Assembly: GCF_015707995.1 (NCBI RefSeq)
Contig: NZ_JAAGRY010000002.1
Location: 62,001 to 126,000 of the forward strand
From: Microbacterium paulum
Lineage (GTDB): Bacteria; Actinomycetota; Actinomycetes; Actinomycetales; Microbacteriaceae
DNA: 64,000 nucleotides
Direction: 5' to 3'
Under the pieces are notes generated by a model. That model saw nothing but the letters and a program-made list of their open reading frames with translations, was not told where the DNA came from and did not search any database. Position numbers and translations under genes: made by a program. This document shows, in pieces, positions 40,250-50,697 of this stretch (positions within the stretch are counted from its first letter, which is position 1; the number at the start of each line of letters is the position of its first letter).

Positions 40250-41983
40250 ATGACGCTCCTCGACCTCCCCGCTGGCCTCGACCTCGGCGCGCTGCGCACC
40301 CTCGCCACCAGCCCGAAGCCCGCCTCTGAGGCAACGACCCTTCCCGATGGGAAAGTGCCCGCGATCTCGTACCTGCGGGTCTCCACCAAGGACCAGGCCA
40401 CCCGCAACGGTCTCGAAGAAGGGCTCTCCATTCCCGCGCAGCGCGAAGCAGCGCAGCGCAAGGCCGACCAGCTGAACGCGGTCATCGTCGCGGAGTTCAT
40501 CGAGCCCGGCGAGTCCGGGAAGACCGCGCGCCGCAAAGCACTCCAGGAGATGCTGGACTACCTCGCCGAGCACCCCGTCCGGTACTGCATCATCAACAAG
40601 GTCGACCGCATCGCCCGCAACCGGCTCGACGACGCGATCATCCACGCCACCCTCCGCCAGGCCGGGGTCACCCTCGTGTCCGTCATGGAGAACATCGACG
40701 AGACCCCCTCCGGGATGCTGATGCACGGCATCATGGCCTCCATCGCCGAGTTCTACAGTCTGAACCTCGCCCAGGAGGTCACCAAGGGACTCGTGCAGAA
40801 AGCCACGATCGGCGGCACCCCGCACCGAGCACCCATCGGCTACCTCAACATCCGCACCACCGATGCGAACGGGCGCGAAGTCCGCGAGGTGCGGCTCGAT
40901 CCCGACCGGGCCGAGCTGATCCGGTTCGCGTTCACCGCCTACGCCACCGGCGACTGGTCTCTATCGAAGCTCGCCCGCGAGCTGGAGACCCGCGGCCTCA
41001 CCACCCGGCCCACGCCGTCGTTCCCCGCGAAGCCGGTCACCACGACCGCGCTGCACAAGATCCTCGTCAATCCCTACTACCAAGGCATCGTCACCTTCCG
41101 CGACATCACCTACCCCGGCACGCACGATCCGCTCGTGACGCCCGAGACGTTCGAGCAGGTGCAGACGATCCTCCAGCAACATCACGTCGTCGGCGACAAG
41201 CCGCAGAAGTACGACCACTACCTCAAAGGCTCGATCTACTGCGCCTGCGAGAAGAAGCTCATGTTCGAGCGGCCCCGCAACCACCAGGGCGTCGCCTACG
41301 ACTACTTCACCTGCACCGGCCGCCGGTTCAAGCGCAACAACTGCCAGCGCACCGCCATCCTCACCCACCGAGTCGAGCGGGCCATCGAGACTCGGTACCA
41401 AGACATCTCCATCAGCCTGGACGAGGCAGCACAGGTCCAGGGCGTGCTCGGGCAGGTGTTCGACACCCTCTCCGAATCCACCAGCGACGAGAAGAAACTC
41501 CTCGCCGGGCAGAAGGCCAAGCTCGAAGCCGAACAGGTCAAGCTCCTCCAAGCCCACTACGCCGACGCGATCCCCATCGACCTGCTCAAGACCGAACAAG
41601 ACCGCATCCGCGCCAGCCTGCAAGCGATCACCGGCCGGCTCGACACCCTGGAGACGACCTACGGCAAGGCCAAGGTCGGGCTCGACGCGATCCTCGGCCT
41701 CCTCACCGACATCGGCGACGTCTACGCCAAGGCCGAACCCGCCGAACGGAGGATGCTCAACCGGGCACTGTTCGACCGCATCACCATCGATGACGAGGAC
41801 GAAGCCACCCTCCAACCGACCGAAGCGATCCAGACCATCCTGGCCACCAGTCCCAGGCCACACAACGAAAGAACCTTGCCCCGCGATCACGCGGGGCAAG
41901 GTTCGAACGTTCAACTTTACGTGGAGCCTAGGAGATTCGAACTCCTGACATCCTGCTTGCAAAGCAGGCGCTCTACCAACTGA
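40250..41983 (+). CDS. Large serine recombinase (integrase)
   Basis: 577 aa from the ATG at 40250. The resolvase domain has the catalytic serine in ISYLRVSTKDQ (about Ser45) and VDRIARNRLDD. The recombinase domain carries APIGYLNIR. A zinc ribbon has IYCACEKKLMF with YFTCTGRRFKRNNCQR, and a coiled coil occupies residues about 410-470. It catalyses integration and excision. The frame has no stop of its own before the chromosome: the last residues, after about 545, translate the tRNA terminator and the antisense of tRNA-Ala (EPRRFELLTS), ending inside the tRNA. The gene lies right at the element edge. Confidence 0.93.
   Translation: MTLLDLPAGLDLGALRTLATSPKPASEATTLPDGKVPAISYLRVSTKDQATRNGLEEGLSIPAQREAAQRKADQLNAVIVAEFIEPGESGKTARRKALQEMLDYLAEHPVRYCIINKVDRIARNRLDDAIIHATLRQAGVTLVSVMENIDETPSGMLMHGIMASIAEFYSLNLAQEVTKGLVQKATIGGTPHRAPIGYLNIRTTDANGREVREVRLDPDRAELIRFAFTAYATGDWSLSKLARELETRGLTTRPTPSFPAKPVTTTALHKILVNPYYQGIVTFRDITYPGTHDPLVTPETFEQVQTILQQHHVVGDKPQKYDHYLKGSIYCACEKKLMFERPRNHQGVAYDYFTCTGRRFKRNNCQRTAILTHRVERAIETRYQDISISLDEAAQVQGVLGQVFDTLSESTSDEKKLLAGQKAKLEAEQVKLLQAHYADAIPIDLLKTEQDRIRASLQAITGRLDTLETTYGKAKVGLDAILGLLTDIGDVYAKAEPAERRMLNRALFDRITIDDEDEATLQPTEAIQTILATSPRPHNERTLPRDHAGQGSNVQLYVEPRRFELLTSCLQSRRSTN
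41872..41903 (-). terminator. tRNA terminator hairpin at the element edge
   Basis: AACCTTGCCCCGCG pairs perfectly with CGCGGGGCAAGGTT around ATCA, 14-bp stem, 18 bp after the tRNA-Ala 3' end. On the minus strand TTCTTTCGTTG follows, fitting a terminator for the tRNA transcript. It also lies inside the integrase frame. Confidence 0.8.
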
Positions 41984-41994
41984 GCTAAGGCCCC
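41922..41994 (-). tRNA. tRNA-Ala (anticodon TGC)
   Basis: 73 nt cloverleaf. Acceptor GGGGCCT/AGGCTCC with the identity pair G3:U70; anticodon stem-loop CCTGC-TTTGCAA-GCAGG. CCA is not encoded: the discriminator A is followed by CGT. Its 3' end faces the mobile element, the common attachment position for ICEs. Confidence 0.95.
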
Positions 41995-42015
41995 CAGTGA
42001 CAAAAGCGACGGGGG

Positions 42016-42092
42016 TGGTGGGGCTACCAGGACTTGAACCTGGGACCTCTTCATTATCAGTGAAGCGCTCTAACCGCCTGAGCTATAGCCCC
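42016..42092 (-). tRNA. tRNA-Ile (anticodon GAT)
   Basis: 77 nt including an encoded CCA. Acceptor GGGGCTA/TAGCCCC; anticodon arm CTTCA-CTGATAA-TGAAG. Pairs with tRNA-Ala in the usual order downstream of gyrA in this family. Confidence 0.95.
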
Positions 42093-42163
42093 GTCCGGAG
42101 ATCGGCGTCGCCGCCGTCAACCTCCAAGACTTTACCCGACTCGCGGGCAATCCGAAAATCGGA

Positions 42164-42565
42164 TCAGTTCGAGGTGAAGCCGACGAGCAGTCCGCCGGTG
42201 ACCTTCACCATCAGGTTGTAGATGCCGGCAACGACCGCGCCCAGCACCGTCACGACGATGAGGTTCAAGATCGCGACGATCGCGGCGAAGGCCATCACCT
42301 GGGGCAGTCCGACATAGGTGCTGAGCGTGAAGCTATCGTCGAACGCCTTGAACAGGTCGTCGAGCTTGCTCAGCACAGTGGTGGTCTGCAGCACCATGTA
42401 CACGAGGAACGTGGCGACGACGGTGACGATCGCGAGCGCGACCGCGGCGAGGAACGACAGCTTCACAGCCGACCAGAAGTCGACGTAGACGAGGCGCAGG
42501 CGCACCTGCTTCGCGCTGGTCTTGCTGGAAGATTTCTTCGCCAGCTTGTCGGCTACCGTGCTCAT
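42164..42565 (-). CDS. DUF3566 membrane protein
   Basis: 133 aa. Basic N terminus and three or so membrane helices ([53 protein letters not shown]). DUF3566 proteins sit beside gyrA across actinobacteria; the function is not established. The start overlaps the gyrA stop by four bases. Confidence 0.88.
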   Translation of the reverse strand: MSTVADKLAKKSSSKTSAKQVRLRLVYVDFWSAVKLSFLAAVALAIVTVVATFLVYMVLQTTTVLSKLDDLFKAFDDSFTLSTYVGLPQVMAFAAIVAILNLIVVTVLGAVVAGIYNLMVKVTGGLLVGFTSN

Positions 42566-45147
42566 GCGTCAGTGTCACTCTCTTCGGGGCTCGCAGGCGT
42601 GGTCTCGTCTGCAGCAGCGGGCGTGGCGGGCTCTTCCAGGTCGGGAGCCTGCCCCAGCGTCCGCTCTCCGTTGCGCGCGATCGCAAGGATGCGATCGTCG
42701 TCATCGGGGCGGGCGAACACGACACCCATGGTGTCGCGTCCCTTCGCCGGGACCTCGGCCACGGCAGAGCGTACCACCTTGCCGCTGGCAAGAACCACCA
42801 AGACCTCGTCATCGTCAGACACCATCAGACCACCCGCGAGGTCGCCCCGATCCTCGCTCAGTTTGGCCACCTTGATGCCGAGTCCGCCGCGCCCCTGCAG
42901 GCGGTATTCGCCCACCTTGGTGCGCTTGGCGTAGCCGCCTTCGGTGACGACGAACACATACGCGTCGTCTTTCGCGACGGATGCCGAGAGCAGCGAATCT
43001 CCCTCGCGGAAGCTCATGCCCTTCACGCCCTCGGTCGCCCGGCCCATGGGGCGCAGCGAGTCGTCGGTCGCCGTGAAGCGCAGCGACATGCCGTGGCGGG
43101 AGATCAGCAGGATGTCGTCGGTGTCGTCGACGAGCAGGGCGCTGACGAGCTCGTCGCCGTCCTCTTCGTCTTGCCCGCGCAGGCGGATCGCGATGATGCC
43201 GCCCTGACGGTTCGTGTCGTACTCGCTGAGGAAGGTCTTCTTCACCTTGCCGTCGCGGGTGGCGAGCACGAGGTGCGTCGCGGCCTTGTAGTCGCGGATG
43301 TCGAGGATCTGCGCGATCTCTTCGCCCGGCTGCAGCGCCAGCAGGTTCGCGACATGCTGACCCTTGGCATCCCGCCCCGCCTCAGGCACCTCGTAGGCCT
43401 TGCAGCGATAGACGCGTCCCTTGGTGGTGAAGAACAGCAGCCAGTGGTGCGTCGTCGTGACGAAGAAGTGCTCGACGACGTCGTCGGCGCGGAGCTGTGC
43501 GCCCTTGACGCCCTTGCCCCCGCGGTGCTGCGAACGGTAGTTGTCGCTGCGCGTGCGCTTGATGTACCCGGCCCGCGTGATGGTGATGACCATCTCTTCT
43601 TCGGGGATGAGGTCTTCCATCGACATGTCGCCGTCGAAGCCGTGCAGGATGTGCGTGCGCCGGTCGTCGCCGAACTTGTCGACGATGCCGGTGAGCTCCT
43701 CGGCGATGATCGTGCGCTGACGACCGGGCTTGGCGAGGATGTCGTTGAGATCGTCGATCTTCAGCTCGAGCTCGGTTGCCTCGTCGATGATCTTCTGGCG
43801 TTCGAGGGCCGCGAGGCGGCGCAGCTGCATCTGCAGGATCGCCTCGGCCTGCACGTCGTCGATCTCGAGCAGCACCTTCAGACCCTCGCGCGCCTCGTCG
43901 ACGGTGGGTGAGCGGCGGATGAGCGCGATGACCTCGTCGAGCGCGTCGAGCGCTTTGAGGTAGCCGCGCAGAATGTGCATGCGCTTCTCGGCCTCGCGCA
44001 GGCGATACTGCGTGCGGCGGACGATGACCTCGACCTGGTGTTCGATCCAGTACGAGATGAACCCGTCGAGAGCGAGCGTGCGCGGCACACCGTCGACGAT
44101 CGCGAGCATGTTCGCGCCGAAGTTCTCTTGCAGCTGCGTGTGCTTGTACAGGTTGTTGAGCACGACCTTCGCGACCGCGTCGCGCTTCAGCACGATCACG
44201 AGGCGCTGACCGGTGCGGTCGCTCGTCTCGTCGCGGATGTCGGCGATGCCGGTGAGCTTGCCGTCGCGCGCGAGGTCGCGGATCTTCGCCGCGACGTTGT
44301 CGGGGTTCACCTGGTAGGGCAGCTCGGTGACGACGAGGCACGTGCGGCCGTGGATCTCTTCGACGTTCACGACGGCACGCATCGTGATCGACCCGCGGCC
44401 GGTGCGCTGGGCCTCGCGGATTCCCTTGGTGCCGAGGATCTGCGCGCCGGTGGGGAAGTCGGGGCCGTGCACGCGCGCCATGAGCGCTTCGAGCAGTTCG
44501 TCACGCGAGGCATCCGGGTGCTCGAGCGCCCACAGGGCGCCCTCGGCCACCTCGCGCATGTTGTGCGGCGGGATGTTCGTGGCCATGCCGACCGCGATGC
44601 CGACCGAGCCGTTGACGAGCAGGTTCGGGAAGCGCGCCGGCAGCACCGTCGGCTCTTGCGTCTTGCCGTCGTAGTTGGGCTCGAAATCGACGGTGTCTTC
44701 GTCGATGTCGCGCACCATCTCCATCGACAGCGGCGCCATCTTGGTCTCGGTGTAGCGCGACGCGGCGGCACCCATGTTGCCCGGCGTGCCGAAGTTGCCC
44801 TGACCTTCGGCGAGCGGATAGCGCAACGACCACGGCTGCACGAGGCGCACGAGCGCGTCATAGATCGCCGAGTCGCCGTGCGGGTGGAACTGACCCATCA
44901 CGTCGCCGACGATGCGGGCGCACTTGTTGAAGCCCTTGTCGGGGCGGTAGCCCCCGTCGTACATGCCGTAGATCACGCGGCGGTGCACCGGCTTCAGGCC
45001 GTCCCGCACATCGGGCAGCGCGCGACCGACGATGACGCTCATCGCGTAGTCGAGGTAGCTGCGCTGCATCTCGACCTGCAGGTCGACCTGGTCGATGTTG
45101 CCGTGGTTGTAGTGCGCGGTCGGGTCGGGGCGTTCTTCGTCAGTCAT
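42562..45147 (-). CDS. gyrA: DNA gyrase subunit A
   Basis: 861 aa, full length. Breaks and rejoins DNA in the A2B2 gyrase complex, with catalytic Tyr132 in ASRYTETK. The quinolone-determining region [14 protein letters not shown] keeps Ser93 and Asp97 (equivalents of E. coli Ser83 and Asp87), the usual susceptible state. C-terminal wrapping domain has the GyrA box QHRGGKG. 43 bp after gyrB on the same strand. Confidence 0.98.
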   Translation of the reverse strand: MTDEERPDPTAHYNHGNIDQVDLQVEMQRSYLDYAMSVIVGRALPDVRDGLKPVHRRVIYGMYDGGYRPDKGFNKCARIVGDVMGQFHPHGDSAIYDALVRLVQPWSLRYPLAEGQGNFGTPGNMGAAASRYTETKMAPLSMEMVRDIDEDTVDFEPNYDGKTQEPTVLPARFPNLLVNGSVGIAVGMATNIPPHNMREVAEGALWALEHPDASRDELLEALMARVHGPDFPTGAQILGTKGIREAQRTGRGSITMRAVVNVEEIHGRTCLVVTELPYQVNPDNVAAKIRDLARDGKLTGIADIRDETSDRTGQRLVIVLKRDAVAKVVLNNLYKHTQLQENFGANMLAIVDGVPRTLALDGFISYWIEHQVEVIVRRTQYRLREAEKRMHILRGYLKALDALDEVIALIRRSPTVDEAREGLKVLLEIDDVQAEAILQMQLRRLAALERQKIIDEATELELKIDDLNDILAKPGRQRTIIAEELTGIVDKFGDDRRTHILHGFDGDMSMEDLIPEEEMVITITRAGYIKRTRSDNYRSQHRGGKGVKGAQLRADDVVEHFFVTTTHHWLLFFTTKGRVYRCKAYEVPEAGRDAKGQHVANLLALQPGEEIAQILDIRDYKAATHLVLATRDGKVKKTFLSEYDTNRQGGIIAIRLRGQDEEDGDELVSALLVDDTDDILLISRHGMSLRFTATDDSLRPMGRATEGVKGMSFREGDSLLSASVAKDDAYVFVVTEGGYAKRTKVGEYRLQGRGGLGIKVAKLSEDRGDLAGGLMVSDDDEVLVVLASGKVVRSAVAEVPAKGRDTMGVVFARPDDDDRILAIARNGERTLGQAPDLEEPATPAAADETTPASPEESDTDA

Positions 45148-45190
45148 GATGTTCTTTCACTCGTTCCGGATGTCTGAGCCTGCGAGAGGG

Positions 45191-47242
45191 TCAGATGTCC
45201 AGGAAGCGGACGTCCTTCGCGTTGCGCTGGATGAATCCGCGCCGCGATTCGACGTCTTCGCCCATGAGGATGGAGAAGATCTCGTCGGCGGCGGCCGCGT
45301 CGTCGATCGTCACCTGGCGGAGGGTGCGGGTGTCGGGGTCCATCGTGGTCTCCCACAACTCTTTGGCGTTCATCTCGCCGAGACCCTTGTAGCGCTGCAC
45401 GCCGTTGTCTTTCGGGATGCGCTTGCCGGCGGCGATGCCCTCGGCGAGCAACGCGTCGCGTTCGCGGTCGCTGTAGACGTACTCGTGCGGCGAGTTCGAC
45501 CACTTGAGCCGGAAGAGCGGCGGCATGGCCAGGTAGACGTAGCCGGCCTCGATGAGCCCGCGCATGTAACGGAACAGCAGCGTGAGCAGCAGCGTCGTGA
45601 TGTGCTGGCCGTCGACGTCGGCATCGGCCATCAGCACGATCTTGTGATACCGCGCCTTGGCGACGTCGAAGTCTTCACCGATGCCCGTGCCGAAGGCCGA
45701 GATCATCGCCTGGATCTCGGCGTTGCCGAGCGCACGGTCGAGGCGCGCCTTCTCGACGTTGAGGATCTTTCCGCGCAGCGACAGGATCGCCTGCCGCTCG
45801 GGGTCGCGACCCGACACGGCCGAACCGCCGGCCGAGTCACCCTCGACGAGGAAGATCTCAGAGATCGACGGGTCTTTGCTCGTGCAGTCCTTGAGCTTCT
45901 CGGGCATCGAGAACGACTCGAAGACGCTCTTGCGGCGTGCGGTCTCGCGGGCCTTCCGTGCGGCGAGGCGCGCGGTCGCGGCATCCACCGCCTTCATGAT
46001 GACGCGCTTGGCCTGGGCAGGGTTGCGGTCGAGCCAGTCGGTGAGCTGGTCGCCGACGACCTTCTGCACGAAGGCTTTCGCCTCGGTGTTGCCGAGCTTC
46101 GTCTTCGTCTGTCCCTCGAACTGCGGCTCGGACAGCTTCACCGAGATGACCGCGGTGAGACCCTCGCGGATGTCGTCGCCGGTGAGGTTGTCGTCTTTCT
46201 CTTTGAGCAGACCCTTCTCACGCGCGTACTTGTTGATGTACGTCGTCATCGCGGCACGGAAACCCTCTTCGTGCGTGCCGCCCTCGTGGGTGTTGATCGT
46301 GTTCGCGAACGTGAAGACGTTCTCGGTGTAGCTCGTCGTCCACTGCATGGCGAGCTCGAGCGAGATGTGCCGCACGGTGTCTTCGGCCTCGACCTCGATG
46401 ATCTCGTCGTTGACGACCTCGGCCTTGCGGATCTTGTTGAGGTATTCGACGTAGTCGACGAGCCCGCGCTCGTAGTGGAAGTCGTCGTGCGGCTGACGCT
46501 CGACCGACTGACCGTCTTCGCCGTCGACGACGTACGCCGACGAGGGGCGCAGGTCGCGGAGGGTGATGCGCAGGCCCTTGTTGAGGAACGCGGTCTGCTG
46601 GAACCGTGTGCGCAGCGTGTCGTAGTCGAACTCGACCGTCTCGAAGATGGTCGCGTCGGGCCAGAACGTGATGACCGTGCCGGTCTCGGTGGTCTCTTCG
46701 CCGCGCGCGAGCGGGCCCTGCGGCTTGCCGCCGCCCGCGAACGTCTGCCGCCAGACATAGCCCTGCCGGCGGATCTCGACGTCGAACTGCGTCGAAAGAG
46801 CGTTCACGACCGACGAACCCACGCCGTGCAGGCCACCCGAGACCGCGTAGCCGCCGCCACCGAACTTGCCGCCGGCGTGAAGCACCGTGAGCACAACCTC
46901 GACCGTCGACTTGGTCGGGTCGGACGCGTGCGGGTCGACCGGGATGCCACGGCCGCGGTCGATCACGCGGATGCCGCCGTCGGGCAGGATCGTCACGTCG
47001 ACCAGGTCGTTGTGACCGGCCAGCGCCTCGTCGACAGAGTTGTCGACGATCTCGTAGACGAGGTGGTGCAGGCCCCGCTCACCGGTCGAGCCGATGTACA
47101 TGCCCGGGCGCTTGCGCACCGCCTCGAGGCCTTCGAGCACCTGGATGGCGTCGGCCCCGTAATCGTTCTCGACTCTGTGAGAGGGGTGAGCGGGCTCGGC
47201 GGGGAGCTCTTCGGGAACGCTGTCGGGGGTATCGGACGTCAT
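45191..47242 (-). CDS. gyrB: DNA gyrase subunit B
   Basis: 683 aa. GHKL ATPase domain starts [20 protein letters not shown], with [14 protein letters not shown] for magnesium binding and [13 protein letters not shown] for the ATP lid. The TOPRIM region has EGDSAGGSA and ADVDGQHI. The C terminus [10 protein letters not shown] is the standard ending. Supplies ATP hydrolysis for supercoiling with GyrA. Confidence 0.98.
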   Translation of the reverse strand: MTSDTPDSVPEELPAEPAHPSHRVENDYGADAIQVLEGLEAVRKRPGMYIGSTGERGLHHLVYEIVDNSVDEALAGHNDLVDVTILPDGGIRVIDRGRGIPVDPHASDPTKSTVEVVLTVLHAGGKFGGGGYAVSGGLHGVGSSVVNALSTQFDVEIRRQGYVWRQTFAGGGKPQGPLARGEETTETGTVITFWPDATIFETVEFDYDTLRTRFQQTAFLNKGLRITLRDLRPSSAYVVDGEDGQSVERQPHDDFHYERGLVDYVEYLNKIRKAEVVNDEIIEVEAEDTVRHISLELAMQWTTSYTENVFTFANTINTHEGGTHEEGFRAAMTTYINKYAREKGLLKEKDDNLTGDDIREGLTAVISVKLSEPQFEGQTKTKLGNTEAKAFVQKVVGDQLTDWLDRNPAQAKRVIMKAVDAATARLAARKARETARRKSVFESFSMPEKLKDCTSKDPSISEIFLVEGDSAGGSAVSGRDPERQAILSLRGKILNVEKARLDRALGNAEIQAMISAFGTGIGEDFDVAKARYHKIVLMADADVDGQHITTLLLTLLFRYMRGLIEAGYVYLAMPPLFRLKWSNSPHEYVYSDRERDALLAEGIAAGKRIPKDNGVQRYKGLGEMNAKELWETTMDPDTRTLRQVTIDDAAAADEIFSILMGEDVESRRGFIQRNAKDVRFLDI

Positions 47243-47364
47243 AGGTTTCGAGCACTCCCGGGTCGATAGTCAGGGTCGACCAAGTCTATCGTGTTCGCGG
47301 CCCTTTCGTCGGCTGAATGGCCCTGTGCCGCCCTGAAAGCGCGTCGGATGCCGGTGGACGTCGC

Positions 47365-47850
47365 TCAGCCGTAGGTATCGCGAGGACCGCGCCCTGGAAC
47401 GGCTCTGGGGCCCCATTTCCATGAGGGAACGTCCGGGCCGACGAAACGCACGTTCTGCACGCCGGCGTCGGGAAAGCGGCGAACGAGCTGGGTGACGATC
47501 TCGCCGCGCATGAGCTGCAGGTTCTTCGCCCACGCCGTCGAGTCGCACTGCACGGTGAGAAGTCCCCCCTCGAGGGCGACCGGCCGGGCGTGCCGGGCGG
47601 TCTCGGCGCCGGTCACCTCTTCCCACTGCAGCACGAGATCTTCCCGTGCCAGCTGCGAGTCCCATCCCGACTGCCGGGTGAGGTCGCCGAGCACATCGCC
47701 GAGGCCTTTCGGGTCGCGGCCGGGGGCGAACGGCATCTTGTCGTCGTCTTCGGCAGCCCGGCGCTTGCGCCGGCGCGCGGCGCGCGGCGAGGGGTCGAGC
47801 CCGCGCAGGCGCAGATAGGTGCCGATCGTCTCGGGAACCTCGTCAGTCAT
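47365..47850 (-). CDS. DUF721 (DciA-like) protein
   Basis: 161 aa from the ATG at 47850; the longer frame runs through recF. DUF721 core: GDVLGDLTRQSGWDSQLARE, VLQWEEVTGAETARHARPVA, LLTVQCDSTAWAKNLQLMRG. DciA proteins load the replicative helicase in bacteria lacking DnaC or DnaI. Overlaps the recF stop by eight bases, the conserved actinobacterial order. Confidence 0.88.
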   Translation of the reverse strand: MTDEVPETIGTYLRLRGLDPSPRAARRRKRRAAEDDDKMPFAPGRDPKGLGDVLGDLTRQSGWDSQLAREDLVLQWEEVTGAETARHARPVALEGGLLTVQCDSTAWAKNLQLMRGEIVTQLVRRFPDAGVQNVRFVGPDVPSWKWGPRAVPGRGPRDTYG

Positions 47851-49036
47851 GGGCGCCGTCCTCGACGATCGTTCCGGCGACGACCCGCACGGTGCGCGCA
47901 CGCAGGGCTTCGGGCACATCGTTCTCGACCGCCGCCGTGACGACGACCTGCTCGAACCCGCCGACGAGGGCAGCCAGGCGCGCCCGGCGGTCGGCGTCGA
48001 GCTCGGCGAACACGTCGTCAAGGATGAGGATCGGGTCGCCGAGCTGCGACTGCGCCCGCAGCAGCTGCGCCGAGGCGAGGCGGAGGGCGAGGGCGACCGA
48101 CCACGATTCGCCGTGCGATGCGTAGCCCTTGACCGGCAGCCCGCGCACGCGCAGCAGCAGGTCGTCGCGGTGCGGCCCCACCAGGGTCAGCCCCCGGTCG
48201 AGCTCGGCGGCGCGGCGTTGGGCGAGCGCCGCACGGAACTGAGCCTCGAGCTCCGCCGCCGCACCGCGCTGCGCATCGTCAGCGGCAGATGTCGCGACCC
48301 CGGTGGCCGGGGCGTCGAGGTCGTCTTCGGGGTCGGCGCCGCCGATCGACAGCGCCCATTCGAGTTCGGGACGGTGGTCTTCACCCGCGATCGCGGTGTA
48401 CGCCTCGGCCACGGGCCCGGACAGATCGGCGGCGAGGGCGAGCCGGGCTCGGATCACTTCGGTGCCGAGCTGCACCAGCTTGTCGTTCCACACGTCGAGG
48501 GTCGAGAGCGCATCGCCGCGGATGCCACGGGCTCGCGCCGACTTCAGCAGCGCCGTGCGCTGCTTGACCACCCGGTCGTAGTCGGCGAGAACCCCCGCCA
48601 TGCGGGGCGCGCGCTGCACGAGCAGCTGATCGGCGAAGCGGCGGCGCGCCGATGGATCGTTCCGCACGATCTGCAGGTCTTCGGGGGCGAACAACACCAC
48701 CTGCGCGTAGCGCGGCAGCTCGGCGGTCTTCACCGCGGCGCCGTTCACGCGCGCTTTGTTGCTGCCGGTGCGATTGAGTTGCGCCTCGAGCAGCACCCGG
48801 CGCTCCCCGTAGGCGAGGCGCATACGCACGACCGCGGCATCCGCACCGTCGCGCACCATCGGCGCGTCTTGCGACACGCGGTGCGAGCCGAGCGTCGCGA
48901 AGAACCCGATCGCCTCGGCGAGGTTCGTCTTGCCCTGACCGTTGCGCCCGACGAAGACGTTCGCGCCCGCGCCGAGCGCCACATCGACCGCCGCATAGTT
49001 GCGGAAGTCGACGAGGCTCAGTTGCTCGACGATCAC
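47843..49036 (-). CDS. recF: DNA replication/repair protein RecF
   Basis: 397 aa SMC-like ATPase for gap repair. Opening VEQLSLVDFRNYAAVDVAL, Walker A VGRNGQGKTNLAEAIGF, signature and Walker B PILILDDVFAELD. Lies 79 bp downstream of dnaN with no gnd gene in between, unlike some relatives. Confidence 0.95.
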   Translation of the reverse strand: MIVEQLSLVDFRNYAAVDVALGAGANVFVGRNGQGKTNLAEAIGFFATLGSHRVSQDAPMVRDGADAAVVRMRLAYGERRVLLEAQLNRTGSNKARVNGAAVKTAELPRYAQVVLFAPEDLQIVRNDPSARRRFADQLLVQRAPRMAGVLADYDRVVKQRTALLKSARARGIRGDALSTLDVWNDKLVQLGTEVIRARLALAADLSGPVAEAYTAIAGEDHRPELEWALSIGGADPEDDLDAPATGVATSAADDAQRGAAAELEAQFRAALAQRRAAELDRGLTLVGPHRDDLLLRVRGLPVKGYASHGESWSVALALRLASAQLLRAQSQLGDPILILDDVFAELDADRRARLAALVGGFEQVVVTAAVENDVPEALRARTVRVVAGTIVEDGAHD

Positions 49037-49115
49037 CGATTCAGCCTACGGGGCGCCGCCGACGTGGGCGGGGTCGGCGGAGCGCTCGCTCGCGACGAGG
49101 TTCGCGGGGGGAAGA

Positions 49116-50279
49116 TCAGCGAAGCAGCAGGTTCGGCTGCAGCAGGTACTTGAAGCTCACCGCGTTCGCGTCGCCCGCCGAGGTCTGCGGAGTGATCAGC
49201 ACGGGGCTGAGCTTGTTCGCGTTGTCGCTCGAGGTGAACGTGATGCGTGCGAACTCGCTCTTGACCGCGCCGAGCGCCTCGAGCAGGTACTGCGGGTTGA
49301 GGCCGAGGGTGACCTCCTCGCCGGCGAGGGTCGCGTCGACAGACTCGGTCGCCCGTGCCTGCTCGGTGCCCGAGGCATCCATCGACACACCGTCTTCGGT
49401 GAAGGTGAACCGCAGCGGGGCGGAGCGGTCGAGCACGAGCGAGACGCGGCGCACGGCCTCGGCGAGATCCGAGGTCGAGACGACCGCGTAGTGGTCGGTC
49501 TGCTCGGGGAAAAGCCGCCGGACCGGGGGGAAGTTCCCCTTGATCAGTAGCGAGGTGACGGTCTTGTTGCCCGAGGTGAACGCGATGATCTCGCGATCGC
49601 CCGAACCCGAGAACGCGACCTGGATGTCGCCCGAGTGGGCGAAGGTCTTGCCGACCTCGGTCAGGGTGCGCGCCGGAACGAGCGCCGTCGTGGGTTCGTC
49701 GCCGGCGCCGGTGCCGCCGTGGTCGCCGAAATCCCACGCCACTTCGCGCAGCGCCACGCGGTACCGGTCGGTCGCGACGAGGCTCAGCTGCGTGCCTGAG
49801 ACTTCGAGCTGCACGCCGGTGAGTACGGGGGTGACGTCGTCGCGTGACGCGGCGAACGCGACTTGCGCGATGGCGGTGGCGAACTCTTCGGCGGGAACGA
49901 GGCCCGACTCGCCCGACACTTCGGGGATGGCGGGGTATTCCTGCACCGGCATCGACGCGAGCGTGAAGCGCGCCGAGCCGCAGGTGAGCACGATGCCGTC
50001 GTCTTCGCCGACCTCGATCTGGATCGGTGCGTTCGGCAGGCGGCTGGCGATCTCGGAGAGCAGCCGGCCGTGCACCAGGATCGTCCCCGGCTCGTCGACG
50101 GTCGCCTCGATGGTCGTGCGGGCCGAGGCCTCGTAGTCGAACGCGGCGAGCGAGAGACCTTCGTCGGATGCCTCGATCAGCACACCGGCCAGGATCGGCT
50201 GGGGGTTCCGCTGCGGCAGGAGCTTGACGACGAACGACACGGCCTCGCTGAATACGTCGCGATTCACGTGAAACTTCAC
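49116..50279 (-). CDS. dnaN: DNA polymerase III sliding clamp (beta)
   Basis: 387 aa. Three-domain clamp: N-terminal MKFHVNRDVFSEAVSFVVKL and LPQRNPQPILAGVLIEA; later YPAIPEVSG, RYRVALREV and LLIKGNFPPVRRLFPEQ; the end is PVLITPQTS then a short tail. The clamp tethers DNA polymerase III. Follows oriC and dnaA. Confidence 0.97.
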   Translation of the reverse strand: MKFHVNRDVFSEAVSFVVKLLPQRNPQPILAGVLIEASDEGLSLAAFDYEASARTTIEATVDEPGTILVHGRLLSEIASRLPNAPIQIEVGEDDGIVLTCGSARFTLASMPVQEYPAIPEVSGESGLVPAEEFATAIAQVAFAASRDDVTPVLTGVQLEVSGTQLSLVATDRYRVALREVAWDFGDHGGTGAGDEPTTALVPARTLTEVGKTFAHSGDIQVAFSGSGDREIIAFTSGNKTVTSLLIKGNFPPVRRLFPEQTDHYAVVSTSDLAEAVRRVSLVLDRSAPLRFTFTEDGVSMDASGTEQARATESVDATLAGEEVTLGLNPQYLLEALGAVKSEFARITFTSSDNANKLSPVLITPQTSAGDANAVSFKYLLQPNLLLR

Positions 50280-50697
50280 TGGCGCTCCCTACGGGTCGGC
50301 ATGGGCGTCTCCATTCTAGTGCCCGGTCGTGTGATTCTCGCAGGGCCGTCTCGGCTGGCGCCGGTCGCCGTCTCGGTGATCGAACGGGATTTCATGAGAG
50401 AGTTATCTGTCATGGTGTTAACAGCTGTGGAAACTGTGGATAACCACCGCGATGCCGCTCGACGAGCGGGAACCACACGCGTGTAACTTGTGAGCGGGCT
50501 GCGGATGCCTGTGTTCGACAGGCATCGGGCGCGGTGGTCGTGGCATCCGTCCGTCCACAGCATTGCGTGATCCGCTCACAGTTGTCCGGTGTCGACGCGA
50601 AGTTATCCACAGGCTCTCCACACTGTGCAGAACGCGCATGATGGGGCAGAGGGCGCTGCGCTGTCAAGTCAGAGGTGGCGCGTCGCGCCACACGGGG
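50280..50697. other. Chromosomal replication origin (oriC) candidate
   Basis: 418-bp gap between dnaN and dnaA, richer in A+T than its surroundings. Exact DnaA boxes TGTGGATAA at 50435-50443 and TTATCCACA at 50603-50611 face each other, with weaker relatives (TGTGGAAAC near 50426, TCCACAGC near 50554, CTCCACACTG near 50618). Actinobacterial oriC is usually here. Confidence 0.8.

Noticed and set aside
41997..42221. 74-codon plus-strand frame reading GLPGLEPGTSSLS
   Set aside because: This is the familiar translation of the antisense strand of a tRNA gene (tRNA-Ile).
45146..47269. 707-codon plus-strand frame opposite gyrB, and a similar one opposite gyrA
   Set aside because: Codon-bias shadows of gyrB and gyrA; no independent start signals or motifs.
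50280..50563. Minus-strand 95-codon frame in the dnaA-dnaN gap
   Set aside because: Lies over DnaA boxes and A+T-rich origin DNA; composition is not coding-like.
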